Source: JBHHXG01 sp046756985
Lineage (GTDB): Bacteria > Pseudomonadota > Zetaproteobacteria > Mariprofundales > Mariprofundaceae
Assembly (NCBI GenBank): GCA_046756985.1
Contig: JBHHXG010000078.1
Coordinates: forward strand, 1-6,788
Direction: 5' to 3'
DNA length: 6,788 nt
Translations under genes and position numbers: made by a program
The notes under the pieces: model-generated
What the model was told of the DNA's origin: nothing
Database searches by the model: none
What the model saw: only the letters and a program-made list of their open reading frames with translations
Part shown: in pieces, positions 1-5,600 of the stretch
How positions within the stretch are numbered: position 1 is the first letter of the stretch
Layout of the letters: every line of letters begins with the position of its first letter

Positions 1-2
1 GG

Positions 3-242
3 TTAGTTATCTGTACCCGTCAGCAACCTGTTCTTACAGTGCGCGCAGGGCACGATCTTGGCCGTACACTCGAAACGCCAGGGACAGGCGTGCCTGATGC
101 ATCCGTCACAGTATTCGGTATCATAACATGGAGCATGACCCTCGCGTATCTGAACGGCGCGGATCAAACGCACTCGATCCAAAGTTTCGTATTGCTCGAC
201 GCCGAGTGTCATCGCTTTTTTACGAAGCTGAAGCAACGTCAT
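3..242 (-). CDS. Small cysteine-rich protein with SAP/Rho-N-like N-terminus
   Basis: This 79-residue protein has two parts. Residues 1-35 form a short two-helix segment (LRKKAMTLGVEQYETLDRVR then LIRAVQ) resembling the SAP/HeH or Rho N-terminal fold, which often binds nucleic acid. Residues 39-69 hold seven cysteines (39, 45, 48, 53, 59, 66, 69), including a C-x2-C at 45-48, a PWRFEC block and a final C-x2-C at 66-69. From memory, small proteobacterial proteins share the arrangement LIRAIQ-x-EG-x3-C-[FY]-x5-C-x-x-x-C-x-WR-x-x-C; this one adds the last C-x2-C pair. The cysteines suggest a bound metal, probably zinc, in the cytoplasm; no signal peptide is visible. The ATG start is firmly supported by a perfect AAGGAGGT seven bases upstream and by its own promoter. 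It ends at TAA, two bases from the window edge. The biological role is unknown; nucleic-acid binding or a regulatory job is inference. Confidence 0.8.
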   Translation of the reverse strand: MTLLQLRKKAMTLGVEQYETLDRVRLIRAVQIREGHAPCYDTEYCDGCIRHACPWRFECTAKIVPCAHCKNRLLTGTDN

Positions 243-249
243 CGTCCAA

Positions 250-266
250 ACCTCCTTCCCAGGAGG
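250..266 (-). promoter_or_regulatory. Perfect Shine-Dalgarno inside a possible masking hairpin
   Basis: On the minus strand the leader reads CCTCC (266-262), a six-base loop TGGGAA, then GGAGG (255-251). The GGAGG belongs to the full AAGGAGGT Shine-Dalgarno (257-250), seven bases before the ATG at 242. The upstream CCTCC equals the anti-Shine-Dalgarno core and can pair with all five bases of GGAGG, giving a compact GC-rich hairpin that would hide the ribosome site. The complementarity is seen directly; a regulatory effect is inference. Confidence 0.5.
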
Positions 267-289
267 GCAAATCCCTTCTGCTTGTTTAA

Positions 290-321
290 ATTATAGCAAA
301 CATAATGAACGTCTGTGTCAA
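290..321 (-). promoter_or_regulatory. Sigma-70-type promoter with extended -10 for the cysteine-rich gene
   Basis: The minus strand has a perfect TTGACA (321-316) and a perfect extended -10, TGCTATAAT (298-290). The spacer between the hexamers is 20 bases rather than the usual 17, so the extended -10 may do most of the work. Transcription would begin near 283 and give a leader of about 40 bases before the ATG at 242. It lies between the end of the upstream ThiE-like gene and this small gene, so the latter can be expressed independently. Confidence 0.65.
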
Positions 322-322
322 T

Positions 323-340
323 AAAACTGGATGAATCCAA
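323..340 (-). terminator. Weak Rho-independent terminator after the ThiE-like gene
   Basis: Just past the TAA of the ThiE-like gene, the minus strand reads TTGGA-TTCA-TCCAG followed by TTTT (326-323 region). This is a five-pair stem with one G-U pair, a four-base loop and a short T run. It is small for an efficient terminator, but its position between a stop codon and a new promoter fits. The T run sits immediately before the -35 box of the next promoter. Confidence 0.35.
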
Positions 341-344
341 CCCG

Positions 345-956
345 TTAGTGTGACCTTAGCTTTGCAGCTGCTTGCCGGGCATTCTCTGCATCCAGAATGG
401 CTCTGATGACAGCGACGCCATAAGCTGAGATTTCACTTCGGTTCTCTAGCGTAATCCCCCCCAGTGCGACAATCGGCAACGGGGCAGCTGCAGCCAGCTC
501 TTTGAAACGCTCCACACCAAGATGTACCGCGCCGGGATGACTTCGGGTCGGAAACACAGGCGAGAGCAGGGCGAAGTCCGCACCAGCATCGTACGCCTCC
601 TGCAGTTCCTCTGCATGATGACATGAAGCCGAAAGGGCAAACGCATCACCTGCCAGCCACTGACGCATGACGGGCAACTCAGCGATATCTATGGCGCCCA
701 CATGCACGCCATCGGCCTGTACTGCTTTGGCGACATCGGCCTGTGTGTGCACGATCAGTCTGGCGCCCGCCTGGCATGTCAGCTCGCGTAACCGTGATGC
801 GAAAGCCAGCAAGCGAGCCGAATCCATGGCCTTTTCGCGTACCAGAACCGTATCCACGCCACCTTCCAGCGCCGCTTCCACTGTTGCGAAGAAAGGCTCG
901 CGCTCCATGCGCGCGCTGTCGGTAATCAGAATGAGTTGCGGGATACGATGAGACAA
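345..956 (-). CDS. ThiE/TenI-family TIM-barrel protein (thiamine phosphate synthase-like)
   Basis: This 203-residue protein has the full ThiE/TenI fold: strand 1 QLILITD (7-13), VLVREK (37-42), ADGVHVGAID (81-90), SASCHHAEEL (109-118), DFALLSPVFPTRSHPG (127-142) and the phosphate-binding VALGGIT (163-169). True ThiE joins hydroxymethylpyrimidine pyrophosphate to thiazole phosphate. Several ThiE residues are changed here: the Q of QxRxK is Leu38, the Asn-Asp pair is replaced by His-Thr (70-71), and the FPTxTK lysine is lost in FPTRSHPG. From memory, the SCHxAEEL and SPVxPTxSHPGA motifs match the ThiE-like half of Nudix-ThiE fusion proteins of Gammaproteobacteria, but no Nudix domain is present. 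It could be a TenI-like thiazole tautomerase (His113 lies near the TenI histidine) or have another role. The start is TTG directly after the upstream TGA. It is the only start codon before strand 1, it lacks a clear ribosome site, and translational coupling is likely. Confidence 0.85.
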   Translation of the reverse strand: MSHRIPQLILITDSARMEREPFFATVEAALEGGVDTVLVREKAMDSARLLAFASRLRELTCQAGARLIVHTQADVAKAVQADGVHVGAIDIAELPVMRQWLAGDAFALSASCHHAEELQEAYDAGADFALLSPVFPTRSHPGAVHLGVERFKELAAAAPLPIVALGGITLENRSEISAYGVAVIRAILDAENARQAAAKLRSH

Positions 957-1397
957 TCAGAAGCGCTGGATAACCCACACCGGCGGTGAAATCGGCTTGT
1001 AATTACCCGGCAGCCGTCGCTCGAATGTGCCATCACCATCACTGTCATAAAGATAATAGGCCGGCAACGCGCCTTGCGGCTGCACCTTTATCATATAGAC
1101 CCGTCCATGCACGGAATGCTCGGTTACTGTCGTTCCGTCCTTGCGCTGGTAGGAGCGAACATCCACGCTTTCTTCATCAGGAGAACCAAACTCCTGCTGT
1201 AAATTCGTTTCCGACTTGGGCGCCGTCACGGTTTCCCTTGCTGCGGGTGTGTCCTGTACACGGGTCGGCGGCGGCAGAATCTTGGCATCCGCCAAAACCT
1301 GCTCAGGATTTGCAAACATCACAAACAACAGTGTAATAAAACCGAAAACTGGCAGAACAATATATTTCATGCTTTGATTATAGACATCGGGACACAT
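957..1397 (-). CDS. DUF2782-like exported protein
   Basis: This 146-residue protein has a hydrophobic N-terminal segment (residues 12-28) followed by a good signal peptidase I site, VLADA-K (cut after Ala38), so it is probably periplasmic. A flexible, Pro/Thr/Glu-rich stretch (39-75) leads to a conserved C-terminal domain: RSYQRKDGTTVTEHSVHGRVYMIKV, YYLYDSDGDGTFERR and SPPVWVIQRF at the extreme end. These match the DUF2782 family as I remember it, whose function is unknown. DSDGDG resembles the Asp-rich part of an EF-hand loop, but Glu comes three residues early, so calcium binding is only a possibility. The ATG at 1397 is preceded by GAGGG with a seven-base spacer. The ATG at 1370 (MKYIVLP) gives a more typical signal peptide and also remains possible. 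The stop is immediately followed, in the same frame, by the TTG start of the ThiE-like gene, so the two are probably cotranscribed. Confidence 0.75.
   Translation of the reverse strand: MCPDVYNQSMKYIVLPVFGFITLLFVMFANPEQVLADAKILPPPTRVQDTPAARETVTAPKSETNLQQEFGSPDEESVDVRSYQRKDGTTVTEHSVHGRVYMIKVQPQGALPAYYLYDSDGDGTFERRLPGNYKPISPPVWVIQRF
1377..1382 (-). promoter_or_regulatory. Possible -10 box (TATAAT) upstream of the internal ATG
   Basis: A perfect TATAAT lies on the minus strand seven bases before the ATG at 1370 of the DUF2782-like gene. If it is used, transcription would start at or next to that ATG and produce a leaderless message. No convincing -35 hexamer is found 16-18 bases upstream. It may be chance, because it falls inside the coding region if the ATG at 1397 is the true start. 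Confidence 0.25.
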
Positions 1398-1435
1398 ATT
1401 TACACCCTCTATACAGAGTCAGAGAGACACCAGGC

Positions 1436-1738
1436 ATGACAACTTACTTTTCCACTGACAATCTTGGTGCAACTTTGGTCGACGCATTCGCAGCGTCATT
1501 ACAAGGCCCCCGCGTTCTTTGCCAATATGCCGGCCATGCTGCTCTTGATGCTGCTGATGACCTGGCATCATTCTGGACCCTGTTCCTGGAATGGCGCGGC
1601 TTAACAGATTTTGCCAAGATCAGTAGTGGCAGCGCCCTTTTAATGCTAATCGTTCTGCTGGTCATTCTGATCATCTCTGGCGTTATCCTTGCCGTATTGC
1701 TGGGTATGGCTGCGGCACAATACGGTATGACTTTCTAG
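1436..1738 (+). CDS. Hypothetical small single-span membrane protein
   Basis: This 100-residue protein is the only plus-strand gene here. It has a soluble N-terminal part of about 60 residues (acidic and Ala-rich, with two cysteines absent from the rest: only Cys29 is seen) and one long, very hydrophobic segment at about 67-93 (LLMLIVLLVILIISGVILAVLLG). It ends shortly after in AAQYGMTF. Lys61 and Arg54 just before the span suggest that the N-terminus is cytoplasmic. I do not recognise the family. Codon third positions look more A/T-rich than in the neighbours. No strong ribosome site precedes the ATG (AGAGAG about ten bases upstream), and only a -10-like TATACA is seen at 1410-1415. It fills the gap between the divergent DUF2782-like gene and the convergent Smr gene, and that position plus the coherent membrane span supports a real gene. 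A short chance reading frame cannot be ruled out. Confidence 0.5.
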   Translation: MTTYFSTDNLGATLVDAFAASLQGPRVLCQYAGHAALDAADDLASFWTLFLEWRGLTDFAKISSGSALLMLIVLLVILIISGVILAVLLGMAAAQYGMTF

Positions 1739-1752
1739 GCCTCTTAGGAAAG
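1731..1752. terminator. Possible bidirectional hairpin between convergent genes
   Basis: The 14-base gap between the plus-strand membrane-protein gene (stop TAG 1736-1738) and the Smr gene (stop TAG 1755-1753) sits within an imperfect inverted repeat: CTTTCTAGG, loop CCT, CTTAGGAAAG with one bulged G. It could form a stem of about eight pairs on either strand. There is no strong T run on either side, so it is only a weak terminator candidate. Confidence 0.25.
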
Positions 1753-2280
1753 CTATGGCGATTTTCCCTGCCGCCGGAGCAATACCAGACATGATCCGCC
1801 ACCGGTTCCGGGCTTCGGAATGACAGCCAGCACATGGCCCGCATATGGGCCTTCGCGCAGCCAGTGATATACCGCCTCTTTCAATACCGGGCTGCCCTGA
1901 GAATGCAGGCCGCGCCCATGCACAAAACAAAGCGCCCGTTCGCCTTGCGACAATGCTTCGGCCATACAGCTCTCCATTGCCTGCAGGGCTTCTTCCCTGC
2001 TCATACCGTGCATATCAAGCGTACTTCCTGCCGGAGGACGGCCTGCAGCCAGCTGTTTCAGACGTTCATGGGATATGCCATCCGTCTTTAACACCCATGG
2101 CTCATCCGTTTGTAAAAGTGCGGCGGAGCCTGACACACGGGCATGATGCACTGTGTTTTCTGCGCGGCGCACGCCTTTTTGGGAAGCCCCGCGGCTTTGC
2201 CTTGCAGGCATAACCTTGTTCGTCTGCGCTAGCGGCTTGACTTTGCTCATGGCTTTACCGAACAGGTCGTCATCACTCAC
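1753..2280 (-). CDS. Smr-domain protein (SmrA/YdaL type)
   Basis: This 175-residue protein has a basic, probably disordered N-terminal region (about 1-50) and a C-terminal Smr domain (about 85-170). Domain marks are LDMHGMSREEA (88-98, the usual LDLHG), CFVHGRGLHSQGSPVLKEAVYHWL (118-141, the HGxG core) and a closing glycine-rich strand PGTGGGSCLVLLRR (157-170). Smr domains are found at the end of MutS2 and in stand-alone bacterial proteins; family members cut or nick RNA or DNA. This one has only the domain with its basic tail, as in SmrA/SmrB-like proteins, and is cytoplasmic. The start is GTG, overlapping the gpsA stop as GTGA, with AAGGA eight bases upstream. It is the last gene of the phoH-to-smr run, next to a convergent gene. 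The exact substrate cannot be read from the sequence. Confidence 0.88.
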   Translation of the reverse strand: MSDDDLFGKAMSKVKPLAQTNKVMPARQSRGASQKGVRRAENTVHHARVSGSAALLQTDEPWVLKTDGISHERLKQLAAGRPPAGSTLDMHGMSREEALQAMESCMAEALSQGERALCFVHGRGLHSQGSPVLKEAVYHWLREGPYAGHVLAVIPKPGTGGGSCLVLLRRQGKSP

Positions 2281-3278
2281 GCGACCGTTCCTTCCGCCTT
2301 CTCCGGACGCGCCAGTAACGCATGCACGGCATCCATCGGTGTCTGTTTGCCCTGCAGCACTGCATGCACTGCCGACATGATCGGAATTTCGATACCATAT
2401 TTCTCAGCCAGCCGTATAGCTGCATCGGCCGTGCGGATGCCTTCGACCACCTGACCGATATGTTCTCTGGCGGCCTGCGCATCCATGCCCTGTGCAAGTG
2501 CAATGCCCATGCGGCGGTTGCGCGACAATTCGCCGGTACAGGTCAGCACCAGATCCCCCAGCCCGGAAAGACCGTTCAGCGTTTCCTGCCTACCGCCACA
2601 GACCACGGCCAGCCTCGACATTTCAGCAATGCCGCGTGTAATCAGTGCTGCGGCGGCATTATGGCCAAGTTGTAGACCACTGGCGATACCGGCAGCAATG
2701 GCGATTACATTTTTTAACGCGCCTCCCAATGCCACTCCAGCCACATCGGTGCTGGTATAGACGCGAAAATTACTATCCTCAAATAGTGCCGCCGCCTCTT
2801 CTGCTGTATGAATATCATGCGCTGCCATCGTAATGGCTGTCGGCCGCCCTCTCGCCACCTCTGGAGCAAACGATGGGCCCGAAAGGATCGCGATGCGGGC
2901 AGGATCGATATATTCTGCGAGGATCTGATCGGTACGCCGCAATGTCTCCGGATGCAGTCCCTTGCAGGCGGCAATAGCAGGGCCTTCCACGCAGTCCGCC
3001 ACCTCGGGCAAATAATCCTCAACGGCTTCGCATGGTAGAGCCACCACTGCGGCAACCGCACCCTTTAAGGCGGCTTCATGCTCATGCATGACATGCAGGC
3101 TCTTCGGAAAACGGATATCCGGAAGATAATGGCGATTCTCACGCGCCTGCTCCATGGCCTGCGCCCTGGCTTTATCACGTGCCAGCAGACGCACCTTCCG
3201 TCCACTGCGTGCCAGCACCATGGCAAGCGCCGTTCCCCACGAACCCGCGCCAAGTACGCAAATTGGTTGACGCCTCAT
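2277..3278 (-). CDS. gpsA: NAD(P)-dependent glycerol-3-phosphate dehydrogenase
   Basis: This cytoplasmic enzyme reduces dihydroxyacetone phosphate to sn-glycerol 3-phosphate, the backbone for phospholipids. The 333 residues are the usual length for GpsA. An N-terminal Rossmann fold is marked by VLGAGSWGTALA (8-19). ACKG (104-107) and SGPSFAPEVARGRPTA (133-148) follow, then GGALKNVIAIAAGI (185-198) with the catalytic Lys189, and GLSGLGDLVLTCTGELSRNRRMG (236-258) in the substrate-binding C-terminal domain. The frame is open further upstream to 3542, but that extension only shadows lnt. The ATG at 3278 begins directly before the Rossmann strand and has a strong GGAGGAGGG ribosome site. It overlaps the lnt stop as ATGA and its own stop overlaps the Smr start. 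Linkage to lnt joins phospholipid precursor supply with lipoprotein acylation, which uses phospholipid as acyl donor. No key residue seems to be missing. Confidence 0.97.
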   Translation of the reverse strand: MRRQPICVLGAGSWGTALAMVLARSGRKVRLLARDKARAQAMEQARENRHYLPDIRFPKSLHVMHEHEAALKGAVAAVVALPCEAVEDYLPEVADCVEGPAIAACKGLHPETLRRTDQILAEYIDPARIAILSGPSFAPEVARGRPTAITMAAHDIHTAEEAAALFEDSNFRVYTSTDVAGVALGGALKNVIAIAAGIASGLQLGHNAAAALITRGIAEMSRLAVVCGGRQETLNGLSGLGDLVLTCTGELSRNRRMGIALAQGMDAQAAREHIGQVVEGIRTADAAIRLAEKYGIEIPIMSAVHAVLQGKQTPMDAVHALLARPEKAEGTVA

Positions 3279-4765
3279 GCTTCCCTCCTCCAGCGGACCC
3301 TTGCCGGCAGCAAAACCAGCAATATACATGCAAGCAGCGGCGTATCCCCCCATTGCTGATATGGTGTGATACGCGTCGATGTCCGATATGTACCGCTTAT
3401 CACGGCCTGCGTCCACCATGGTGCGGTAGCGATCACTGCTCCATCTGGCGCAATGATTGCAGACACGCCGGTATTGGCAGCACGTAATACATAACGTCCC
3501 GATTCGACCGCCCGCATGCGCATGGCCTGTAAATGCTGCCATGCTGCGGGGCTCTTTCCATACCAGGCATCGTTGGTCACGTTGACCAGCACCTGCGCGC
3601 CTTGCCTGACACGTTGCCGCGTCTCCTCCGGGAAAATAGACTCATAACAGATCAATGCACCGAATTTCTGCTCATGCCAATTCAGCACGCCGCCGTTTTC
3701 AGCCGGCCTCCAGTCGGCAATCTCCGGCACCAGTGTATGCAGAAAAGGAATCCAGGCCGGCACATATTCCCCAAACGGTACGAGATGACGCTTGCCGACG
3801 AACTGGCGCTCACTGCCTGCCGGGCCTGCAAGGAACAGCCCGTTTTGTCCGCTATGCCCGTCTTCGAGCAGTTTCAGGCCGCCAAACAGCAAAGGCACGC
3901 CCCAGCGCTGCAGCTGCTGCTGCAGCCAGTGCTCCCATCCTGGTGCGCGCGACAGAAAAAACGGTACGGCAGCTTCCGGCCAGACAATAAGATCGGCCTC
4001 TGCGGTATCTGACAATGATGCATAACGCCGCATGGTCTCACCCAGAAATCCCGCATCCCATTTCTCGTCCTGCGGAATATTGGCCTGCACGAGCGCCGCG
4101 CGCTTGATTTCTCCGTCAGCAGTAAATGGCCCAGGCGCTACAAAAACCAGCAGGCACGTAGCAAGCAACCCGCCGACACCCCAATACCGCAACGATGGCG
4201 TCAGCAATGCCAACAGGCTGGCCGCTGCCAAGGCCGGCAATAATGTCAGCCCGTACACGCCCACCCATGCCGCCCATCCAATGGCCGGAGTCTCCAGCAG
4301 CAGATTACCCAGCGCCGTCCATGGCAGGCCTGTAAAGATATGCCCGCGCAGCCATTCGATACCAACGCCGATGGCCGGAAAAACCAGCAACAGCCAGCCG
4401 CTTCTGCCTGCCAGGCGCATACTCAGCCATGCCCACAGAGCGGGGAAAAGCGCCAATACTGCGCCCACAAGTCCGACACAAAAGACAGCCAGCAGATAAT
4501 GCAGATGCCCATACAGATGCAGGGTGTCGGCAAGCCACCACGCGCCAAAGCCAAACCAGCCAAAGCCAAAGGCAAAACCGATGAAAAGAGCATATCCCTG
4601 TCGGAACAGTCCTATCCAGCCAGCCATAGCGAGCCAGGCAAGCCAGACATAGTCGTAAGGCGAAAAGGCATAAGGCATTAGTACACCGAGCAGCAACGCG
4701 GCCATACCCCTTGCCCATGGTAAAGGGCCAGGCCCTGCTGCAAACATCAGGCGCCTGCGGAGCAT
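3275..4765 (-). CDS. lnt: Apolipoprotein N-acyltransferase
   Basis: Lnt is the inner-membrane enzyme that adds the third acyl chain to the N-terminal cysteine of lipoproteins, using phospholipid as donor, before export to the outer membrane. The 496-residue protein has an N-terminal hydrophobic half with about six membrane spans (roughly residues 20-210), including AFSPYDYVWLAW near the start and WLRGHIFTGLPW (138-149). A periplasmic nitrilase-like domain follows (about 220-460), then a last span (about 476-488). The catalytic Glu-Lys-Cys triad is intact: Glu264 in VWPEAAVP, Lys325 in GKRHLVPFGEYVP and Cys373 in ICYESIFPE; Glu333 of the FGE motif is also present. The ATG at 4765 lies seven bases past the CorC-type stop and has no clear ribosome site. 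The ATG at 4747 (MFAAGPG) is an alternative and would better match E. coli spacing to AFSPYD. The stop overlaps the gpsA start. Confidence 0.97.
   Translation of the reverse strand: MLRRRLMFAAGPGPLPWARGMAALLLGVLMPYAFSPYDYVWLAWLAMAGWIGLFRQGYALFIGFAFGFGWFGFGAWWLADTLHLYGHLHYLLAVFCVGLVGAVLALFPALWAWLSMRLAGRSGWLLLVFPAIGVGIEWLRGHIFTGLPWTALGNLLLETPAIGWAAWVGVYGLTLLPALAAASLLALLTPSLRYWGVGGLLATCLLVFVAPGPFTADGEIKRAALVQANIPQDEKWDAGFLGETMRRYASLSDTAEADLIVWPEAAVPFFLSRAPGWEHWLQQQLQRWGVPLLFGGLKLLEDGHSGQNGLFLAGPAGSERQFVGKRHLVPFGEYVPAWIPFLHTLVPEIADWRPAENGGVLNWHEQKFGALICYESIFPEETRQRVRQGAQVLVNVTNDAWYGKSPAAWQHLQAMRMRAVESGRYVLRAANTGVSAIIAPDGAVIATAPWWTQAVISGTYRTSTRITPYQQWGDTPLLACILLVLLPARVRWRREA
3283..3291 (-). promoter_or_regulatory. 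Ribosome binding site that fixes the gpsA start
   Basis: The minus strand reads GGAGGAGGG, with GGAGG eight bases before the ATG at 3278. It lies inside the last codons of lnt. It decides for the 333-residue GpsA over the much longer open frame that begins at 3542. Confidence 0.8.
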
Positions 4766-4772
4766 CAGATTG

Positions 4773-5600
4773 TCATGTTCCGTTTGCAGTTGGCAAGATA
4801 AGCACTTTCAGAACACGGCGTGGATCCGCCTGCATAACTTCCATATCCAGCCCGGCAATCTGCATACGCTCACCCTTTAAAGGAATCCTGCCCAGTTCAG
4901 ACGTAATCAGGCCAGCCACAGTGTCAAAATCGCCTTCCGGTAATTTGCAGCCTATCTCCTCAGCCAGCTCCTCGACATGCATACGTGCCTGTACCAAATA
5001 GCTGCCGTTCTCCAGACGTTCGCATTCGGCATCCTCCGCACCCGCGCCAGCCTCATCCATCGCGCCGACGATCTCCGTCAACAGATCAGACAACGTCACC
5101 AGCCCCGCGGTGCCTCCATATTCATCCAGCACAATGGCGATATGCGTAGCTTTCTGTTTCATTTCAGTCAACAAGCCCGATACTTGTTCGAGCTCGGAAA
5201 CTTTCAGACAAGGTCGCATCATATCGGTTAGCAACCTGTCCTCGGCCTCCACACGGGCTGCAAACACATCCCAGACATAGACAACGCCCTGGATATGATC
5301 CAGATCACCCACCATCACGGGCAGCCGTGTAACACCGCTGTCCATAAATGCCTGTTCGGCTTCATGCATGGACATATCTGCAGCAACGGCATGAATCTCC
5401 GAGCGCGGTATCATCAGTTCCCGTACGCGCATGTCATGAAATTCGACTAACTGTTCCAGCATACGGCGGTGCTCGTCAGACTGCACTGCCTCGGCGCGGC
5501 CCAGCATACTCAAGAGTTCGGCCTCATCCCTGCCGGGGCGAAGGCGTTCGATCAGCATACTCCGCAGCCGCTCAAGAAAACGGTCAATCATGGCTTTCAT
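4773..5600 (-). CDS. corC: CorC/HlyC-type CBS-pair protein
   Basis: This 275-residue cytoplasmic protein has the layout of E. coli CorC (YbeX). The N-terminal part is helical and charged; the first CBS domain (about 62-118) is marked by VRELMIPRSEI and SRLP-like VTRLPVM. The second CBS domain (about 128-180) contains the hallmark DEYGGTAGLVTLSDLLTEIVG (159-179). A CorC_HlyC transporter-associated domain (about 194-270) closes it, with GDFDTVAGLI and LGRIPLKGE. It lacks the DUF21 membrane domain found in larger relatives. The family was linked to magnesium and cobalt efflux, and E. coli YbeX has more recently been tied to ribosome and RNA homeostasis beside YbeY; hemolysin labels in databases are misleading. 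CBS pairs usually bind adenine nucleotides. The ATG overlaps the ybeY stop (ATGA) and is preceded by GGAGG four bases upstream. Translational coupling with ybeY and lnt is likely. Confidence 0.93.
   Translation of the reverse strand: MKAMIDRFLERLRSMLIERLRPGRDEAELLSMLGRAEAVQSDEHRRMLEQLVEFHDMRVRELMIPRSEIHAVAADMSMHEAEQAFMDSGVTRLPVMVGDLDHIQGVVYVWDVFAARVEAEDRLLTDMMRPCLKVSELEQVSGLLTEMKQKATHIAIVLDEYGGTAGLVTLSDLLTEIVGAMDEAGAGAEDAECERLENGSYLVQARMHVEELAEEIGCKLPEGDFDTVAGLITSELGRIPLKGERMQIAGLDMEVMQADPRRVLKVLILPTANGT

Noticed and set aside
957..959. TGA between the DUF2782-like and ThiE-like genes as a read-through or selenocysteine codon
   Set aside because: The upstream protein ends exactly as the family should (PPVWVIQRF) and the next protein starts right before its first barrel strand; no selenocysteine element is evident.
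1026..1042. CATCAC-type short repeat in the DUF2782-like gene
   Set aside because: It is the reverse complement of the codons for the DSDGDG loop and not a tandem repeat of its own.
1444..1674. 76-residue minus-strand open frame opposite the small membrane protein gene
   Set aside because: It shows no hydrophobic or conserved pattern, whereas the plus-strand frame has a coherent membrane span; it is probably a shadow.
3279..3542. 88-residue N-terminal extension of the gpsA frame
   Set aside because: It lies inside the lnt coding sequence in another frame, has no family similarity, and the strong ribosome site and Rossmann motif place the start at 3278.
3905..3930. CTG/CAG-rich palindromic stretch
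   Set aside because: It encodes the Gln-rich LQQQLQRW of Lnt; the repeat is explained by Gln and Leu codons and is too short to be a repeat element.
4032..4499. 155-residue plus-strand open frame opposite lnt
   Set aside because: It is a shadow of the membrane half of lnt; composition is Ser, Pro and Ala-rich and no motif is present.
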